DNA from: an uncultured Clostridia bacterium
Lineage (GTDB): Bacteria; Bacillota; Clostridia; Oscillospirales; CAG-272
Direction: 5' to 3'
DNA length: 10,884 nt
Assembly (NCBI GenBank): GCA_947306035.1
Contig: CAMZFG010000015.1
Coordinates: forward strand, 1-10,884
A program made the translations under genes and the position numbers. Shown in pieces: positions 1-7,353 of this stretch. The notes below the pieces were generated by a model. The model did no database searches, had not been told where the DNA came from, and saw only the letters and a program-made list of their open reading frames with translations. Every line of letters begins with the position of its first letter. Position 1 is the stretch's first letter.

Positions 1-116
1 CGCGCCTGCCCATCGACCCCGCGCTCTCCGCGTCCGTCGACGCGGGGGAGATCGAGGAGATCGCAGAGGACCCGCTTGCCGACGCGGCCGACGCGCTCGT
101 CAAAGCATTACCGTGA
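1..116 (+). CDS. C-terminal fragment of a probable Mrp/MinD-type P-loop ATPase
   Basis: Only the last 37 codons are present, read from base 3 to a TGA at 114-116; the start and the nucleotide-binding motifs lie outside the window. The visible peptide begins RLPIDPALSASVDAGEIEEI and ends with an Ala/Asp/Leu-rich helix. A segment of the form LP(I/L)DPxLxxxxDxGxIE near the C-terminus is typical of Mrp/NBP35 and related MinD-family ATPases, which carry or insert iron-sulfur clusters. That family assignment is an inference from a short tail. Codon use is strongly GC-rich, as in the downstream operon. The hairpin directly after the stop indicates that this gene closes its own transcription unit. 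Confidence 0.5.
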   Translation, partial: RLPIDPALSASVDAGEIEEIAEDPLADAADALVKALP

Positions 117-120
117 CCCC

Positions 121-156
121 ACGGCGGAAAGCGTTGACTTTCCGCCGTTTTTCTTT
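121..156 (+). terminator. Rho-independent terminator after the left-edge gene
   Basis: There is a perfect 11-bp inverted repeat, ACGGCGGAAAG (121-131) with CTTTCCGCCGT (138-148). It encloses a 6-base loop and is followed by a T-rich run (TTTTT C TTT, 148-156). It starts four bases after the stop codon of the upstream gene and lies before the promoter of the next operon. Confidence 0.9.
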
Positions 157-164
157 GTCGGGGC

Positions 165-193
165 TTGCTTTTTTTTGCGCGTTGGTGTACAAT
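165..193 (+). promoter_or_regulatory. Sigma-A-type promoter of the six-gene operon
   Basis: TTGCTT (165-170) and TACAAT (188-193) are separated by exactly 17 bases. Each hexamer is close to the consensus, and the spacer contains a T tract. Transcription would begin near position 200, leaving a leader of about 22 bases with the ribosome binding site AAAGGAG (208-214). The promoter follows the preceding terminator, so it probably drives everything up to the terminator at 6471-6500. Confidence 0.8.
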
Positions 194-221
194 AAGAGCA
201 TATCAGTAAAGGAGATATCCC

Positions 222-1505
222 ATGCACCTCACCTGCCTGCCCGTCGGCTCCCGGGCGCGTCTTTTGCATCTGTTTACCGACGCGTTCAAGAGCGAACTGC
301 TTTCCGTTTCGTTTCTCGCGCCGCTTGCGGCCGAGCAGACGCAAAAGAATATCATGCTGCTGGCTTTGTCAAAGCGCGGAACGGTCTCTTACCCGACGCA
401 GGCGCTGCTCAACCGGCATCTCGACGAAATGTACTCGACTTCCGTTTCCAGCGTCGGTACGCGGCTCGGCGACCGTGAAGTGCTGGGTTTTTCCGCCGAT
501 TTTCTCGGCAGACGCTACGTCGGCGGCGAGGGCCTTTTGCCGCAGGTCGTCGACGTTCTGGCCGAACTTTTGCGCCGCCCGTATCTGACGGAGCAGGGAT
601 CGTATCCGGCCGAGCGCGTTGAAACCGAAAAACGCAACCTGCGCGACGCCATACGCGCCGAGATCAACAACCCGCGCGCTTACGCCATGGCGCGGTGTCT
701 TGAACTTTTGTGCCCGGGCGAGCCGTTCGCTTTGCCGATACTGGGGCGTGAAGAGGACGTGGCGGGCATCGACCCCGCCGGGCTGAAAGCGCGGTTTTGC
801 GCGCTGCAAAGCGAGGCCGCGCCCGTTTTCTGCTACGTCGGGGCGGAACCGGCCGACCGGGTGGCGGCGTACCTTTTTGACGCTTTCGACGGGTACGGCG
901 GCGCGGGAACGCCTTATCAGACGGTGATCCGGTGCGGTGCCGAAACGGTCAGAAAAGAGGAGACCACGCCCCTTTCGCAGGGCAAACTCTCGCTCGGCTT
1001 TCGCACCGATCTTGACGACGTAGAGGCCATAGCGCCCGTGTTGGTCGTACTCAACGAGATCTACGGCGGCTCGCCCGCTTCCAAACTGTTTTTGAACGTG
1101 CGCGAAAAGCGCTCGCTGTGCTATCAGTGCAGTTCCACGATCCACCTGCAAAAAGGCGTTTTGTGCGCCAACAGCGGCATGAAACCGGAGAACCGCGCCG
1201 TGACGGAAGAGGCCATGCTCGAAGAGATGCGCCACATCGCCGCGGGCGATATTTCGAAGACCGAGTGGGAGGCCGCCATGCGCACGCTGGCCGACGGATA
1301 TCGTCAGATCAACGACTCGCCCGCCGCCATAGCCCGTTTTTATACCACGCGCGCGCTGCGCGGCGTACGGGAGAGCGTAGACGAGTGGCGCGACCGCGTG
1401 CTCGGCGTCACGCGGGATCAAGTCGTTGCACTTGCCGGGCATCTCTTTTTGCGGGCGGTGTTCTTTCTCAACGGCAGCGGCGACGCGGGGGAGGACGACG
1501 AATGA
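222..1505 (+). CDS. yfmF: M16 family peptidase homologue without zinc site (YfmF/AlbF-like)
   Basis: This is a 427-residue protein of the M16B (insulinase/mitochondrial processing peptidase) fold. Where active members carry HxxEH, this one reads LNRHLDEMY (residues 63-71), so the zinc ligands are missing. The C-terminal half keeps the motif REKRSLCY (R294 to Y301), the Arg/Tyr pair that contacts substrate in M16B enzymes. The pattern matches the non-catalytic partner of a heterodimeric peptidase, and the next gene, overlapping by 4 bases, supplies the zinc subunit. Bacillus relatives are named YmfF/YfmF and AlbF. The ATG at 222 is preceded by AAAGGAG with a 7-base spacer, directly downstream of a good promoter. 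The substrate is not evident. The protein is probably cytoplasmic, since no signal peptide is seen. Confidence 0.88.
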   Translation: MHLTCLPVGSRARLLHLFTDAFKSELLSVSFLAPLAAEQTQKNIMLLALSKRGTVSYPTQALLNRHLDEMYSTSVSSVGTRLGDREVLGFSADFLGRRYVGGEGLLPQVVDVLAELLRRPYLTEQGSYPAERVETEKRNLRDAIRAEINNPRAYAMARCLELLCPGEPFALPILGREEDVAGIDPAGLKARFCALQSEAAPVFCYVGAEPADRVAAYLFDAFDGYGGAGTPYQTVIRCGAETVRKEETTPLSQGKLSLGFRTDLDDVEAIAPVLVVLNEIYGGSPASKLFLNVREKRSLCYQCSSTIHLQKGVLCANSGMKPENRAVTEEAMLEEMRHIAAGDISKTEWEAAMRTLADGYRQINDSPAAIARFYTTRALRGVRESVDEWRDRVLGVTRDQVVALAGHLFLRAVFFLNGSGDAGEDDE

Positions 1506-2809
1506 AACGCGAAACGAAGTGGTTTGAAAGCGACCTTCTCGGCGAGCGCTATTCGCTGACGCGGCACAGAAGCGGTCTGCCGATCTACGTTTTTCCCAAA
1601 AAACTGACCACGACTTACGCGTTGCTCGCCGCCGACTTCGGTTCGGTCGACAACGTGCTGCCAAACGGCGAGATCATGCCGGACGGCGTGGCGCACTTTC
1701 TGGAGCACAAACTGTTTTCCAACGCGGACGGCAGCGACTCGTTCGAGCGTTTTTCCGCGTTCGGGGCGGACGCCAACGCCTACACCGCGGAGTCGCGCAC
1801 GGTCTACCTCTTTTCCTGCACCGAGCGTTTTGCCGATTCGCTTGCGGAACTGCTCGATTTTGTCACGCACCCGTATTTTACCCCCGAAACGGTGCAAAAA
1901 GAGCAGGGCATCATCGCCGAAGAGATCCGTATGTGCCTTGACAATCCGTACAACGCCTGCTTTTACGGTATGCTGGCGGGACTTTACGAAAAGCACCCCG
2001 TCAAAAACGAGATCTGCGGCAGCGAACGGTCGATCGGTGAGATCACGCCGGAACTGCTGTATCGGGCGTATCAGACCTACTACGGTCTGCCGAACATGGC
2101 CCTGATCGTGTGCGGCAACGTGGATACGGAAACGGTGTTGGAGATCGCCGACCGGCATTTGCCGCAGTCTGCCGCGCCCTACGAAGAGCCGGTGCGCCGC
2201 GTGACGGTCGAAAAACCGGCGGCGGTCACTCGCCTGTCCGTGAGGCACGGGCAGGTGGCAAAACCGATCTTCTGCATCGGCGTCAAAGATACCGGCCTGC
2301 CCGCCTCGCCGGAAGAGCGCACCGAGCGCGACGTACTGCTTTCCGTGCTGAACGAAATGCTGTTTTCGCCCGCCGGAGAACTCTATAACCGCCTGTATGA
2401 CGCCAATATGATCTCGCCCGGCCTTTCGACCGATTACGTGCTGACGCGCGATTTCGGCTTTTGGTATCTTGTCGGTGAGGCCGACGACCCGCAGGCCGTC
2501 TTTGCCGAGATCGAACGTTACGTGGAAGAAAAGCAGAAAACGGGGCTCGATCCCGCCGATTTCGAGCGCTGCCGGCGCATTGAATACGCCGAATATATCA
2601 AGGGCTTCGACGCGACCGAGGAGATCGCCAACACGCTGCTTTCCTTCGTGTTTGAAAAGTCGGATTATTTCGGCTACGCCGACGTGGTGCGCCGCTTGTC
2701 GTTTGAAAAGGCAGAACGGCTGTTTCGTCAATTTTTCCGCCCCGAGGCCTGCACGCTTTCCGTCGTGCTGCCGTGGGACGCGCCCGATAAGGAGAACACC
2801 CATGAATGA
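1502..2809 (+). CDS. yfmH: M16 family zinc peptidase (YfmH/AlbE-like)
   Basis: This is a 435-residue catalytic M16B metallopeptidase. The zinc motif HFLEH is at residues 65-69 (H65, catalytic E68, H69). The third ligand is expected about 70 residues further on, in IIAEEIRM (E140 or E141). The C-terminal half lacks the REKxxxxY motif of its partner, so the two proteins complement each other. The reading frame stays open upstream to position 1118, but the start is set at the ATG at 1502. That ATG overlaps the previous stop (ATGA), has GGGGAGG seven bases before it, and begins where homology to the family begins. Translational coupling fits a 1:1 complex. Known relatives include YmfH/YfmH and AlbE. 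The substrate here is unknown. The end overlaps lgt by 8 bases. Confidence 0.92.
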   Translation: MKRETKWFESDLLGERYSLTRHRSGLPIYVFPKKLTTTYALLAADFGSVDNVLPNGEIMPDGVAHFLEHKLFSNADGSDSFERFSAFGADANAYTAESRTVYLFSCTERFADSLAELLDFVTHPYFTPETVQKEQGIIAEEIRMCLDNPYNACFYGMLAGLYEKHPVKNEICGSERSIGEITPELLYRAYQTYYGLPNMALIVCGNVDTETVLEIADRHLPQSAAPYEEPVRRVTVEKPAAVTRLSVRHGQVAKPIFCIGVKDTGLPASPEERTERDVLLSVLNEMLFSPAGELYNRLYDANMISPGLSTDYVLTRDFGFWYLVGEADDPQAVFAEIERYVEEKQKTGLDPADFERCRRIEYAEYIKGFDATEEIANTLLSFVFEKSDYFGYADVVRRLSFEKAERLFRQFFRPEACTLSVVLPWDAPDKENTHE

Positions 2810-3773
2810 AACCGTATTTTCGTTTCCCGGCCTCGGCATAGGGGAACACACCATCAATCAGGTCGCCTTTACCGTGCCGATCTTCGGCGGGCTTGAGGTG
2901 CGGTGGTACGGCGTGATCCTGATGCTCGGCATCATCGCCGGCTTCGCGCACGTGATGTGGCGCAGCAAATTCGAGGGCATCAGCACCGACGACGTGCTCG
3001 ATTTCACGCTCGTCACGGTACTGCTCGCCATCGTGGGCGCCCGCTTTTACTACGTCGTCACCACGATCAAAGACGGGCTCTATCACAGTTTTCTCGACGT
3101 CATCGCCATCTGGGAGGGCGGCATCGCCATTTACGGCGCCGTCATTTTCGGGGCGCTCTCCCTCTTTTTGGTCAGCCGCGTCAAAAAATACAGCCGCGAC
3201 AAGATGTGGCGCATGTTCGATATGACCGCGCCCGGCGTCATGCTGGGGCAGATCATCGGCCGCTGGGGCAATTTCGTCAACGGCGAGGCGCACGGCGTCA
3301 GAACCTCTGACACCTTCTTTCTGCGCATGGGGCTGTATGAATACGGCGAGACGATCTGCTGGCACCCCACGTTCCTTTACGAATCGGTGTGGAACCTGAT
3401 CGGTTTCGTTCTGATCACCGTTTTCTATAAAAAGAAGAAATTTAACGGGCAGATCACGCTGGAGTACCTTGCCTGGTACGGTTTCGGCCGCATGTTCATC
3501 GAGGGTCTGCGCACCGACAGTTTGTACGTCGGCGTGTTCCGCATTTCGCAGGTCGTGGGCTTTTTGTGCTTTGCCGTTTGCACGACGGCGCTTGTGTGGT
3601 TGTGGATCAGGGCGCGGCGCAGGGAACTGGACGGCGGGAGTTACGAGCCCGTTTACGAAAAATCGGCGACCGGCCTGCACGTGCCGAAAAAGGCGGAGCC
3701 GACGGAGATAAAGCAGGAAACGGACAAAACGGACGAACGGGAAACGGAGGAGCAAGATGGCAAAGATCATTGA
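2802..3773 (+). CDS. lgt: Prolipoprotein diacylglyceryl transferase Lgt
   Basis: This 323-residue integral membrane enzyme transfers diacylglycerol from phosphatidylglycerol to the lipobox cysteine of prolipoproteins, the first step of lipoprotein maturation. The Lgt signature [13 protein letters not shown] is at residues 153-165 (R154, N157, E162). WYG (35-37) holds the conserved tyrosine, and [12 protein letters not shown] (226-237) holds the conserved C-terminal arginines. Several hydrophobic helices are evident. The position of E. coli His103 is Tyr111 here (GGIAIYG). After the last helix (about residue 270) there is an unusually long, highly charged tail of roughly 50 residues rich in E, K, D and T. 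The ATG at 2802 is preceded by AAGGAG with a 7-base spacer. The start overlaps the M16 gene and the end overlaps folD by 17 bases, supporting one operon. Confidence 0.96.
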   Translation: MNETVFSFPGLGIGEHTINQVAFTVPIFGGLEVRWYGVILMLGIIAGFAHVMWRSKFEGISTDDVLDFTLVTVLLAIVGARFYYVVTTIKDGLYHSFLDVIAIWEGGIAIYGAVIFGALSLFLVSRVKKYSRDKMWRMFDMTAPGVMLGQIIGRWGNFVNGEAHGVRTSDTFFLRMGLYEYGETICWHPTFLYESVWNLIGFVLITVFYKKKKFNGQITLEYLAWYGFGRMFIEGLRTDSLYVGVFRISQVVGFLCFAVCTTALVWLWIRARRRELDGGSYEPVYEKSATGLHVPKKAEPTEIKQETDKTDERETEEQDGKDH

Positions 3774-4605
3774 CGGCAAGGCGATCTCCGCCGCCATACG
3801 CGCCGAGATCAAAGAGGAAACGGCCGCTTTCGTCAAAGAAAAAGGGTATGCCCCGGGGCTGGCCGTGATCATCGTGGGCAGCGACCCCGCCTCGCAGGTC
3901 TACGTGCGCAACAAGCACCGCGCCTGTGAAGAGGTCGGCTTTTATTCACAAGGATACGAACTGCCCGCCGACACCGACGAGGCCACGCTGCTGGCTCTTA
4001 TCGACCGTCTCAACCGCGACGACAGGATCCACGGCATTCTGGTGCAGCTGCCACTGCCGCGGCACCTTGACGCCGAAAAAATACTGCTTGCCATCGACCC
4101 CGCCAAAGACGTGGACGCGTTCCACCCCTTCAACGTGGGGCGCATTCTCATCGGCAAATACAGTTTTTTGCCCTGCACGCCCGCCGGCGTGATGGAACTC
4201 CTCTCCCGCAGCGGCGTGACGATCGACGGCAAGGAGTGCGTGGTAGTGGGCCGTTCCAACATCGTGGGCAAGCCGCAGGCCGTTCTGCTGCTGGAGGCCA
4301 ACGGCACCGTGACGGTCTGCCACAGTCACACCAAAAACCTGAAAGAAGTCTGCCGCCGCGCCGACATTCTGGTCGCGGCCATCGGCAAGCCGGAGTTTTT
4401 CGACGCCTCTTACGTCAAAGAGGGCGCCGTGGTCATCGACGTGGGCATGAACCGCCGCCCGTCAGACGGCAAACTGTGCGGCGACGTCGATTTTGCCTCG
4501 GTTGAACCGATCGCTTCGGCCATCACGCCCGTGCCGGGCGGCGTCGGCCCCATGACCATCACCATGCTGCTCAAAAATACGTTGACAGCCGCCCGCGGCA
4601 GATAA
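3757..4605 (+). CDS. folD: Methylenetetrahydrofolate dehydrogenase/cyclohydrolase FolD
   Basis: This 282-residue protein is full length for the family. FolD interconverts 5,10-methylene-, 5,10-methenyl- and 10-formyl-tetrahydrofolate in the cytoplasm, using NADP(H) or NAD(H). The catalytic Tyr/Lys pair is Y49 and K53 within [16 protein letters not shown]. The substrate-site motif GILVQLPLP holds Q97. The cofactor motif [12 protein letters not shown] and the C-terminal signature [10 protein letters not shown] are intact. The usual KDVDGFH motif reads KDVDAFH (residues 117-123), one Gly-to-Ala change, with the aspartate D120 kept. The ATG at 3757 follows GGAGG (3746-3750) inside the end of lgt. 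The stop is 13 bases before the ThuA-like gene, so it is in the middle of the operon. Confidence 0.97.
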   Translation: MAKIIDGKAISAAIRAEIKEETAAFVKEKGYAPGLAVIIVGSDPASQVYVRNKHRACEEVGFYSQGYELPADTDEATLLALIDRLNRDDRIHGILVQLPLPRHLDAEKILLAIDPAKDVDAFHPFNVGRILIGKYSFLPCTPAGVMELLSRSGVTIDGKECVVVGRSNIVGKPQAVLLLEANGTVTVCHSHTKNLKEVCRRADILVAAIGKPEFFDASYVKEGAVVIDVGMNRRPSDGKLCGDVDFASVEPIASAITPVPGGVGPMTITMLLKNTLTAARGR

Positions 4606-4618
4606 AGGAGAAGAGAAC

Positions 4619-5347
4619 ATGATACGCGTTTTGGTATGGAACGAGTTTTACCACGAAAAAAATCACGAAAAAGTGCGCGAGGTCTATCCGAACGGCATTC
4701 ACAACGCCATTGCCGATTTTCTGCGCTGCGATGATATCACCGTGCGCACGGCCACGCTGGATGACGAGAACTGCGGCATCACCAAAGAGGTGCTGGACGA
4801 GACCGACGTGCTGATCTGGTGGGGCCACATGAAGCATGGCGAGGTCAGCAGCGAGGCGACGGAACTGGTCAAGCAGGCCGTGCTCGACGGCATGGGCGCC
4901 GTTTTTCTGCATTCCGCGCACCATTCCAAGCCCTTCCGCGCGCTGCTCGGCACCAACTGCAACCTGACCTGGCGCGAGAGCGGCGACAGCGAGGTGCTGT
5001 GGGTCACGGAGCCCGCGCACCCCATCACGCAGGGCATCGACCGCTTTTTCACCCTGCCGAACGAGGAGACCTACGGCGAGCCGTTCACCATTCCCACGCC
5101 GGATAAGATCCTGTTTCTCGGCAGTTATTCCGGCGGCGAGGCGTTTCGATCCGGGTGCCTTTTTGAGCGCGGCAACGGCAAGATCTTTTACTTTCAGCCG
5201 GGGCACGAAACGTTTCCGACCTTCTACGACAAAAACGTGCAGACCGTGATACGCAACGCGGTGCGCTATCTGGCGCCGACCTGCCGCGTACACGTCGATT
5301 GTCCGCACGTGCGCTTGATCTCAAGCGATAAACCTTACGTGATCTGA
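4619..5347 (+). CDS. ThuA-like domain protein (trehalose-utilisation family)
   Basis: This is a 242-residue cytoplasmic protein made almost entirely of one ThuA domain, a class I glutamine amidotransferase-like fold. Motifs seen in order are an N-terminal strand MIRVLVWNEF, WWGHMKHG (67-74), LHSAHHSK (97-104) and a C-terminal PGHETFP (194-200). The family is linked to metabolism of trehalose and related sugars, but its biochemical reaction is poorly defined. The next gene, 14 bases downstream, is a Gfo/Idh/MocA oxidoreductase, a frequent partner of ThuA-family proteins, so a shared sugar or polyol pathway is likely. The ATG at 4619 is preceded by AAAGGAG (4604-4610). No signal peptide is visible. 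The substrate cannot be read from the sequence. Confidence 0.88.
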   Translation: MIRVLVWNEFYHEKNHEKVREVYPNGIHNAIADFLRCDDITVRTATLDDENCGITKEVLDETDVLIWWGHMKHGEVSSEATELVKQAVLDGMGAVFLHSAHHSKPFRALLGTNCNLTWRESGDSEVLWVTEPAHPITQGIDRFFTLPNEETYGEPFTIPTPDKILFLGSYSGGEAFRSGCLFERGNGKIFYFQPGHETFPTFYDKNVQTVIRNAVRYLAPTCRVHVDCPHVRLISSDKPYVI

Positions 5348-5361
5348 AAGGAGAACACATC

Positions 5362-6456
5362 ATGGCACAAGTGATCAAAGTCGGCATCATCGGCTGCGGC
5401 GGCATTGCCAACGGCAAACATATGCCCTCGCTGAAAAAAGTCAAGGACTGCGAAATGGTCGCGTTCTGCGACATCGTTCCCGAACGGGCCGAGAAAGCGG
5501 CCAAAACTTACGGCACGCCGGACGCCAAAGTCTACACGGACTACAAAGAACTCCTCAAGGACAAGACCATCGACGTGGTGCACGTCTGCACGCCCAACCG
5601 CTCGCACAGTTTCATCACCGTCGACGCGCTGGAAGCGGGCAAACACGTGATGTGCGAAAAGCCCATGGCCATCAATTCCGCCGAGGCGGAGAAGATGCTG
5701 GCGGCGGCAAAGCGCAGCGGCAAAAAACTGACCATCGGCTATCAGAGCCGCTTTCGCGACGACGCCATCTACATGAAGCAGGAAGCGGAGAACGGCACGT
5801 TCGGCGACATTTATTTTGCCAGAGCAACGGCCATTCGCCGCCGCGCCGTGCCGACCTGGGGCGTTTTTCTCAACGAATACGAGCAGGGCGGCGGCCCGCT
5901 GATCGACATCGGTACCCACGCGCTGGATCTGACGCTGTATATGATGAACAACTATCACCCCAAATACTGCGTGGGCACTACCTATCACAAATTGAACAAC
6001 GATACCGATCAGGGCAACGCCTGGGGCAACTGGGATCCCGCCAAATTCACGGTGGAAGACGCCGCCTTCGGCTTTGTGGTCATGGAGAACGGCGCCACCA
6101 TTCTGCTGCAGTCTTCCTGGGCGCTGAACACGCTCGACGTGCGCGAGGCCGTGACCGAGATCTGCGGCACCAAAGCGGGCGCCGACATGCAGGGCGGCGG
6201 TCTGCGCATCAACGGTGTGCGCAACGGCCGGCAATACGTTTTCGAGCCCAACTTCAAGGCGGGCGGCGCGGCGTTTTTCGACGCCACCGGCTCCGAGAGT
6301 GCCGCAGACCGCGAGGAACGGCTGTGGATCGAGGCCGTGCGCGAGAACAAAGACCCCATCACGCTGCCCGAACAGGCCCTTTGCGTCACCCGCATTCTCG
6401 AGGGTATCTACGTCTCCGCCAAGACCGGCGACATCTATCGTTTTCAGAATGACTGA
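5362..6456 (+). CDS. Gfo/Idh/MocA family NAD(P)-dependent oxidoreductase
   Basis: This 364-residue dehydrogenase is of typical family length. The N-terminal Rossmann fold starts VGIIGCGGIANGKHM (residues 7-21, GxGxxA type). The family motif CEKPMA holds E99, K100 and P101, with Lys100 the expected catalytic or substrate-contact lysine. The C-terminal domain carries the DIGTH motif (D182 to H186) expected in the active site. Members oxidise or reduce sugars, inositols and their derivatives with NAD(P)(H). The ThuA-like gene directly upstream supports a carbohydrate role, but the substrate is not determined. The ATG at 5362 follows AAAGGAG (5347-5353), which begins on the last base of the previous stop. 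It is the last gene of the operon, 14 bases before the terminator hairpin. Confidence 0.93.
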   Translation: MAQVIKVGIIGCGGIANGKHMPSLKKVKDCEMVAFCDIVPERAEKAAKTYGTPDAKVYTDYKELLKDKTIDVVHVCTPNRSHSFITVDALEAGKHVMCEKPMAINSAEAEKMLAAAKRSGKKLTIGYQSRFRDDAIYMKQEAENGTFGDIYFARATAIRRRAVPTWGVFLNEYEQGGGPLIDIGTHALDLTLYMMNNYHPKYCVGTTYHKLNNDTDQGNAWGNWDPAKFTVEDAAFGFVVMENGATILLQSSWALNTLDVREAVTEICGTKAGADMQGGGLRINGVRNGRQYVFEPNFKAGGAAFFDATGSESAADREERLWIEAVRENKDPITLPEQALCVTRILEGIYVSAKTGDIYRFQND

Positions 6457-6470
6457 CTGACCCCAAAATG

Positions 6471-6500
6471 AAAAAAGCCGCCCAACGGGGCGGCTTTTTT
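6471..6500 (+). terminator. Rho-independent terminator of the six-gene operon
   Basis: GCCGCCC (6477-6483) pairs with GGGCGGC (6488-6494) across a 4-base AACG loop. The arms are extended by A6 (6471-6476) opposite T6 (6495-6500), giving 13 paired bases. The T6 run serves as the U tract on the plus strand. The symmetric A tract means it could also act on the minus strand. Confidence 0.94.
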
Positions 6501-6505
6501 GGCAT

Positions 6506-6517
6506 AAATTGCAATTT
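6506..6517. repeat. 12-bp perfect palindrome upstream of sigG
   Basis: AAATTGCAATTT reads identically on both strands. It lies between the operon terminator and the proposed -35 element of the sigG promoter, 7 bases upstream of the latter. The size and position would suit a dimeric DNA-binding protein, but an AT-rich palindrome of this length can also occur by chance. No regulator is identified. Confidence 0.35.
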
Positions 6518-6524
6518 TCACGCT

Positions 6525-6554
6525 GCATAAGCGCCACTTGCCGCGGTCATACTT
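6525..6554 (+). promoter_or_regulatory. Putative sigma-F/sigma-G-type promoter of sigG
   Basis: GCATA (6525-6529) resembles the -35 element shared by forespore sigma factors. After 15 bases comes GGTCATACTT (6545-6554), close to the B. subtilis sigma-F -10 pattern GGnnAnAnT. Read with an 18-base spacer, CATACTT (6548-6554) fits the sigma-G -10 pattern CATnHTA except at the last base. The element sits 26 bases before the sigG start codon, with AAAAGGAG (6567-6574) between. Forespore transcription by sigma-F and autoregulation by sigma-G are established for B. subtilis sigG. Their operation here is inferred from the motif alone. Confidence 0.6.
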
Positions 6555-6580
6555 TCATTACTCCCAAAAAGGAGAATGAA

Positions 6581-7351
6581 ATGTATTGGAACAAAGTTGA
6601 ACTGTGCGGCGTGAACACCGCCGGCCTCAAAACGCTGACGGACGAGCAGAAAAAGGCGCTGCTGATACGCGTCAGGCAAGGCGACGGCGCGGCGCGCGAC
6701 GAGTTGATCGAGGGCAATCTGCGGCTGGTCTTGAGCATTTTACAGCGGTTTTCGGGCCGCCGCGAGAACGCGGACGATCTGTTTCAGGTGGGGTGCATCG
6801 GCCTTATCAAAGCGGTGGATCATTTCAACCCCGACCTTGACGTCAAGTTTTCGACCTATGCCGTGCCCATGATCGTCGGCGAGATACGGCGCTACCTGCG
6901 CGACAACAACGCCATTCGCATCAGCCGCTCGACCAGAGACCTTGCCTACCGCGCCTTGCAGGCCAGGGAAGAACTGACGCGGGAGCGGGAGTGCGAACCG
7001 AGCGTAGACGAGATCGCCAAACGCCTCGGCGAGCCGCGCGAGGCGGTGCTGAACGCCATGGAGGCCATTGTCGAGCCGGTGTCGCTGTACGAACCCATCT
7101 ACAACGAGGCGGGCGACTCCATTTATATCATGGATCAGATCAGCGACGACACGGGCGACTGCGGCTGGCTGGAAGATATCGCCCTGCGCGACGCCATGAA
7201 GTGCCTTTCCGATCGGGAGCGCAAGATCATCGAAATGCGCTTTTACCACAACAAGACGCAAATGGAGATCGCCGAGAGCATCGGCATCTCTCAAGCCCAG
7301 GTCTCGCGGCTTGAAAAAGGCGCGCTGGCGCACATGAAGCAAAGAATGTAA
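6581..7351 (+). CDS. sigG: RNA polymerase sporulation sigma factor SigG
   Basis: This 256-residue sigma-70 family factor is expected to direct late transcription in the forespore. The N-terminus NKVELCGVNT (residues 4-13) is a sigma-G hallmark. Region 2 is very conserved (GNLRLVLSILQRF, DDLFQVGCIGLIKAVD, KFSTYAVPMIVGEIRRYLRD). Region 3 follows at about 118-160, and region 4 ends with the helix-turn-helix around TQMEIAESIGISQAQVSR (226-243). The frame is open back to 6509, but the ATG at 6581 has AAAAGGAG six bases upstream and matches the family's N-terminus. Glu44 replaces the residue that is Asn45 in B. subtilis sigma-G. No sigE or spoIIGA is adjacent, although sigG often follows them in Bacillus and Clostridium. 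The gene is flanked by terminators and appears to be its own transcription unit. Confidence 0.96.
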   Translation: MYWNKVELCGVNTAGLKTLTDEQKKALLIRVRQGDGAARDELIEGNLRLVLSILQRFSGRRENADDLFQVGCIGLIKAVDHFNPDLDVKFSTYAVPMIVGEIRRYLRDNNAIRISRSTRDLAYRALQAREELTRERECEPSVDEIAKRLGEPREAVLNAMEAIVEPVSLYEPIYNEAGDSIYIMDQISDDTGDCGWLEDIALRDAMKCLSDRERKIIEMRFYHNKTQMEIAESIGISQAQVSRLEKGALAHMKQRM

Positions 7352-7353
7352 CA

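Noticed and set aside
369..1664. Long minus-strand open frame opposite the first M16 gene (a similar one lies at 1418-2857)
   Set aside because: The plus strand carries recognisable M16 proteins with good ribosome binding sites. The antisense frames are rich in R, A, G and H without motifs, as expected for shadows in GC-rich DNA.
3132..3134. Tyr at the Lgt position of E. coli His103, as a possible inactivating change
   Set aside because: The signature arginines, asparagine and glutamate are intact, and I believe tyrosine occurs here in other clostridial Lgt proteins, so loss of function is not supported.
2598..3872. Long minus-strand open frame opposite lgt
   Set aside because: It lies over the clearly conserved lgt reading frame and shows no family motif.
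5335..6537. 400-codon minus-strand open frame opposite the oxidoreductase
   Set aside because: The plus strand has GxGxxA, EKP and DxGxH motifs in place. The antisense product has no recognisable domain and runs through the terminator.
6509..6580. Upstream extension of the sigG frame to position 6509
   Set aside because: It would run through the proposed promoter. The ATG at 6581 has a strong ribosome binding site and matches the family N-terminus.
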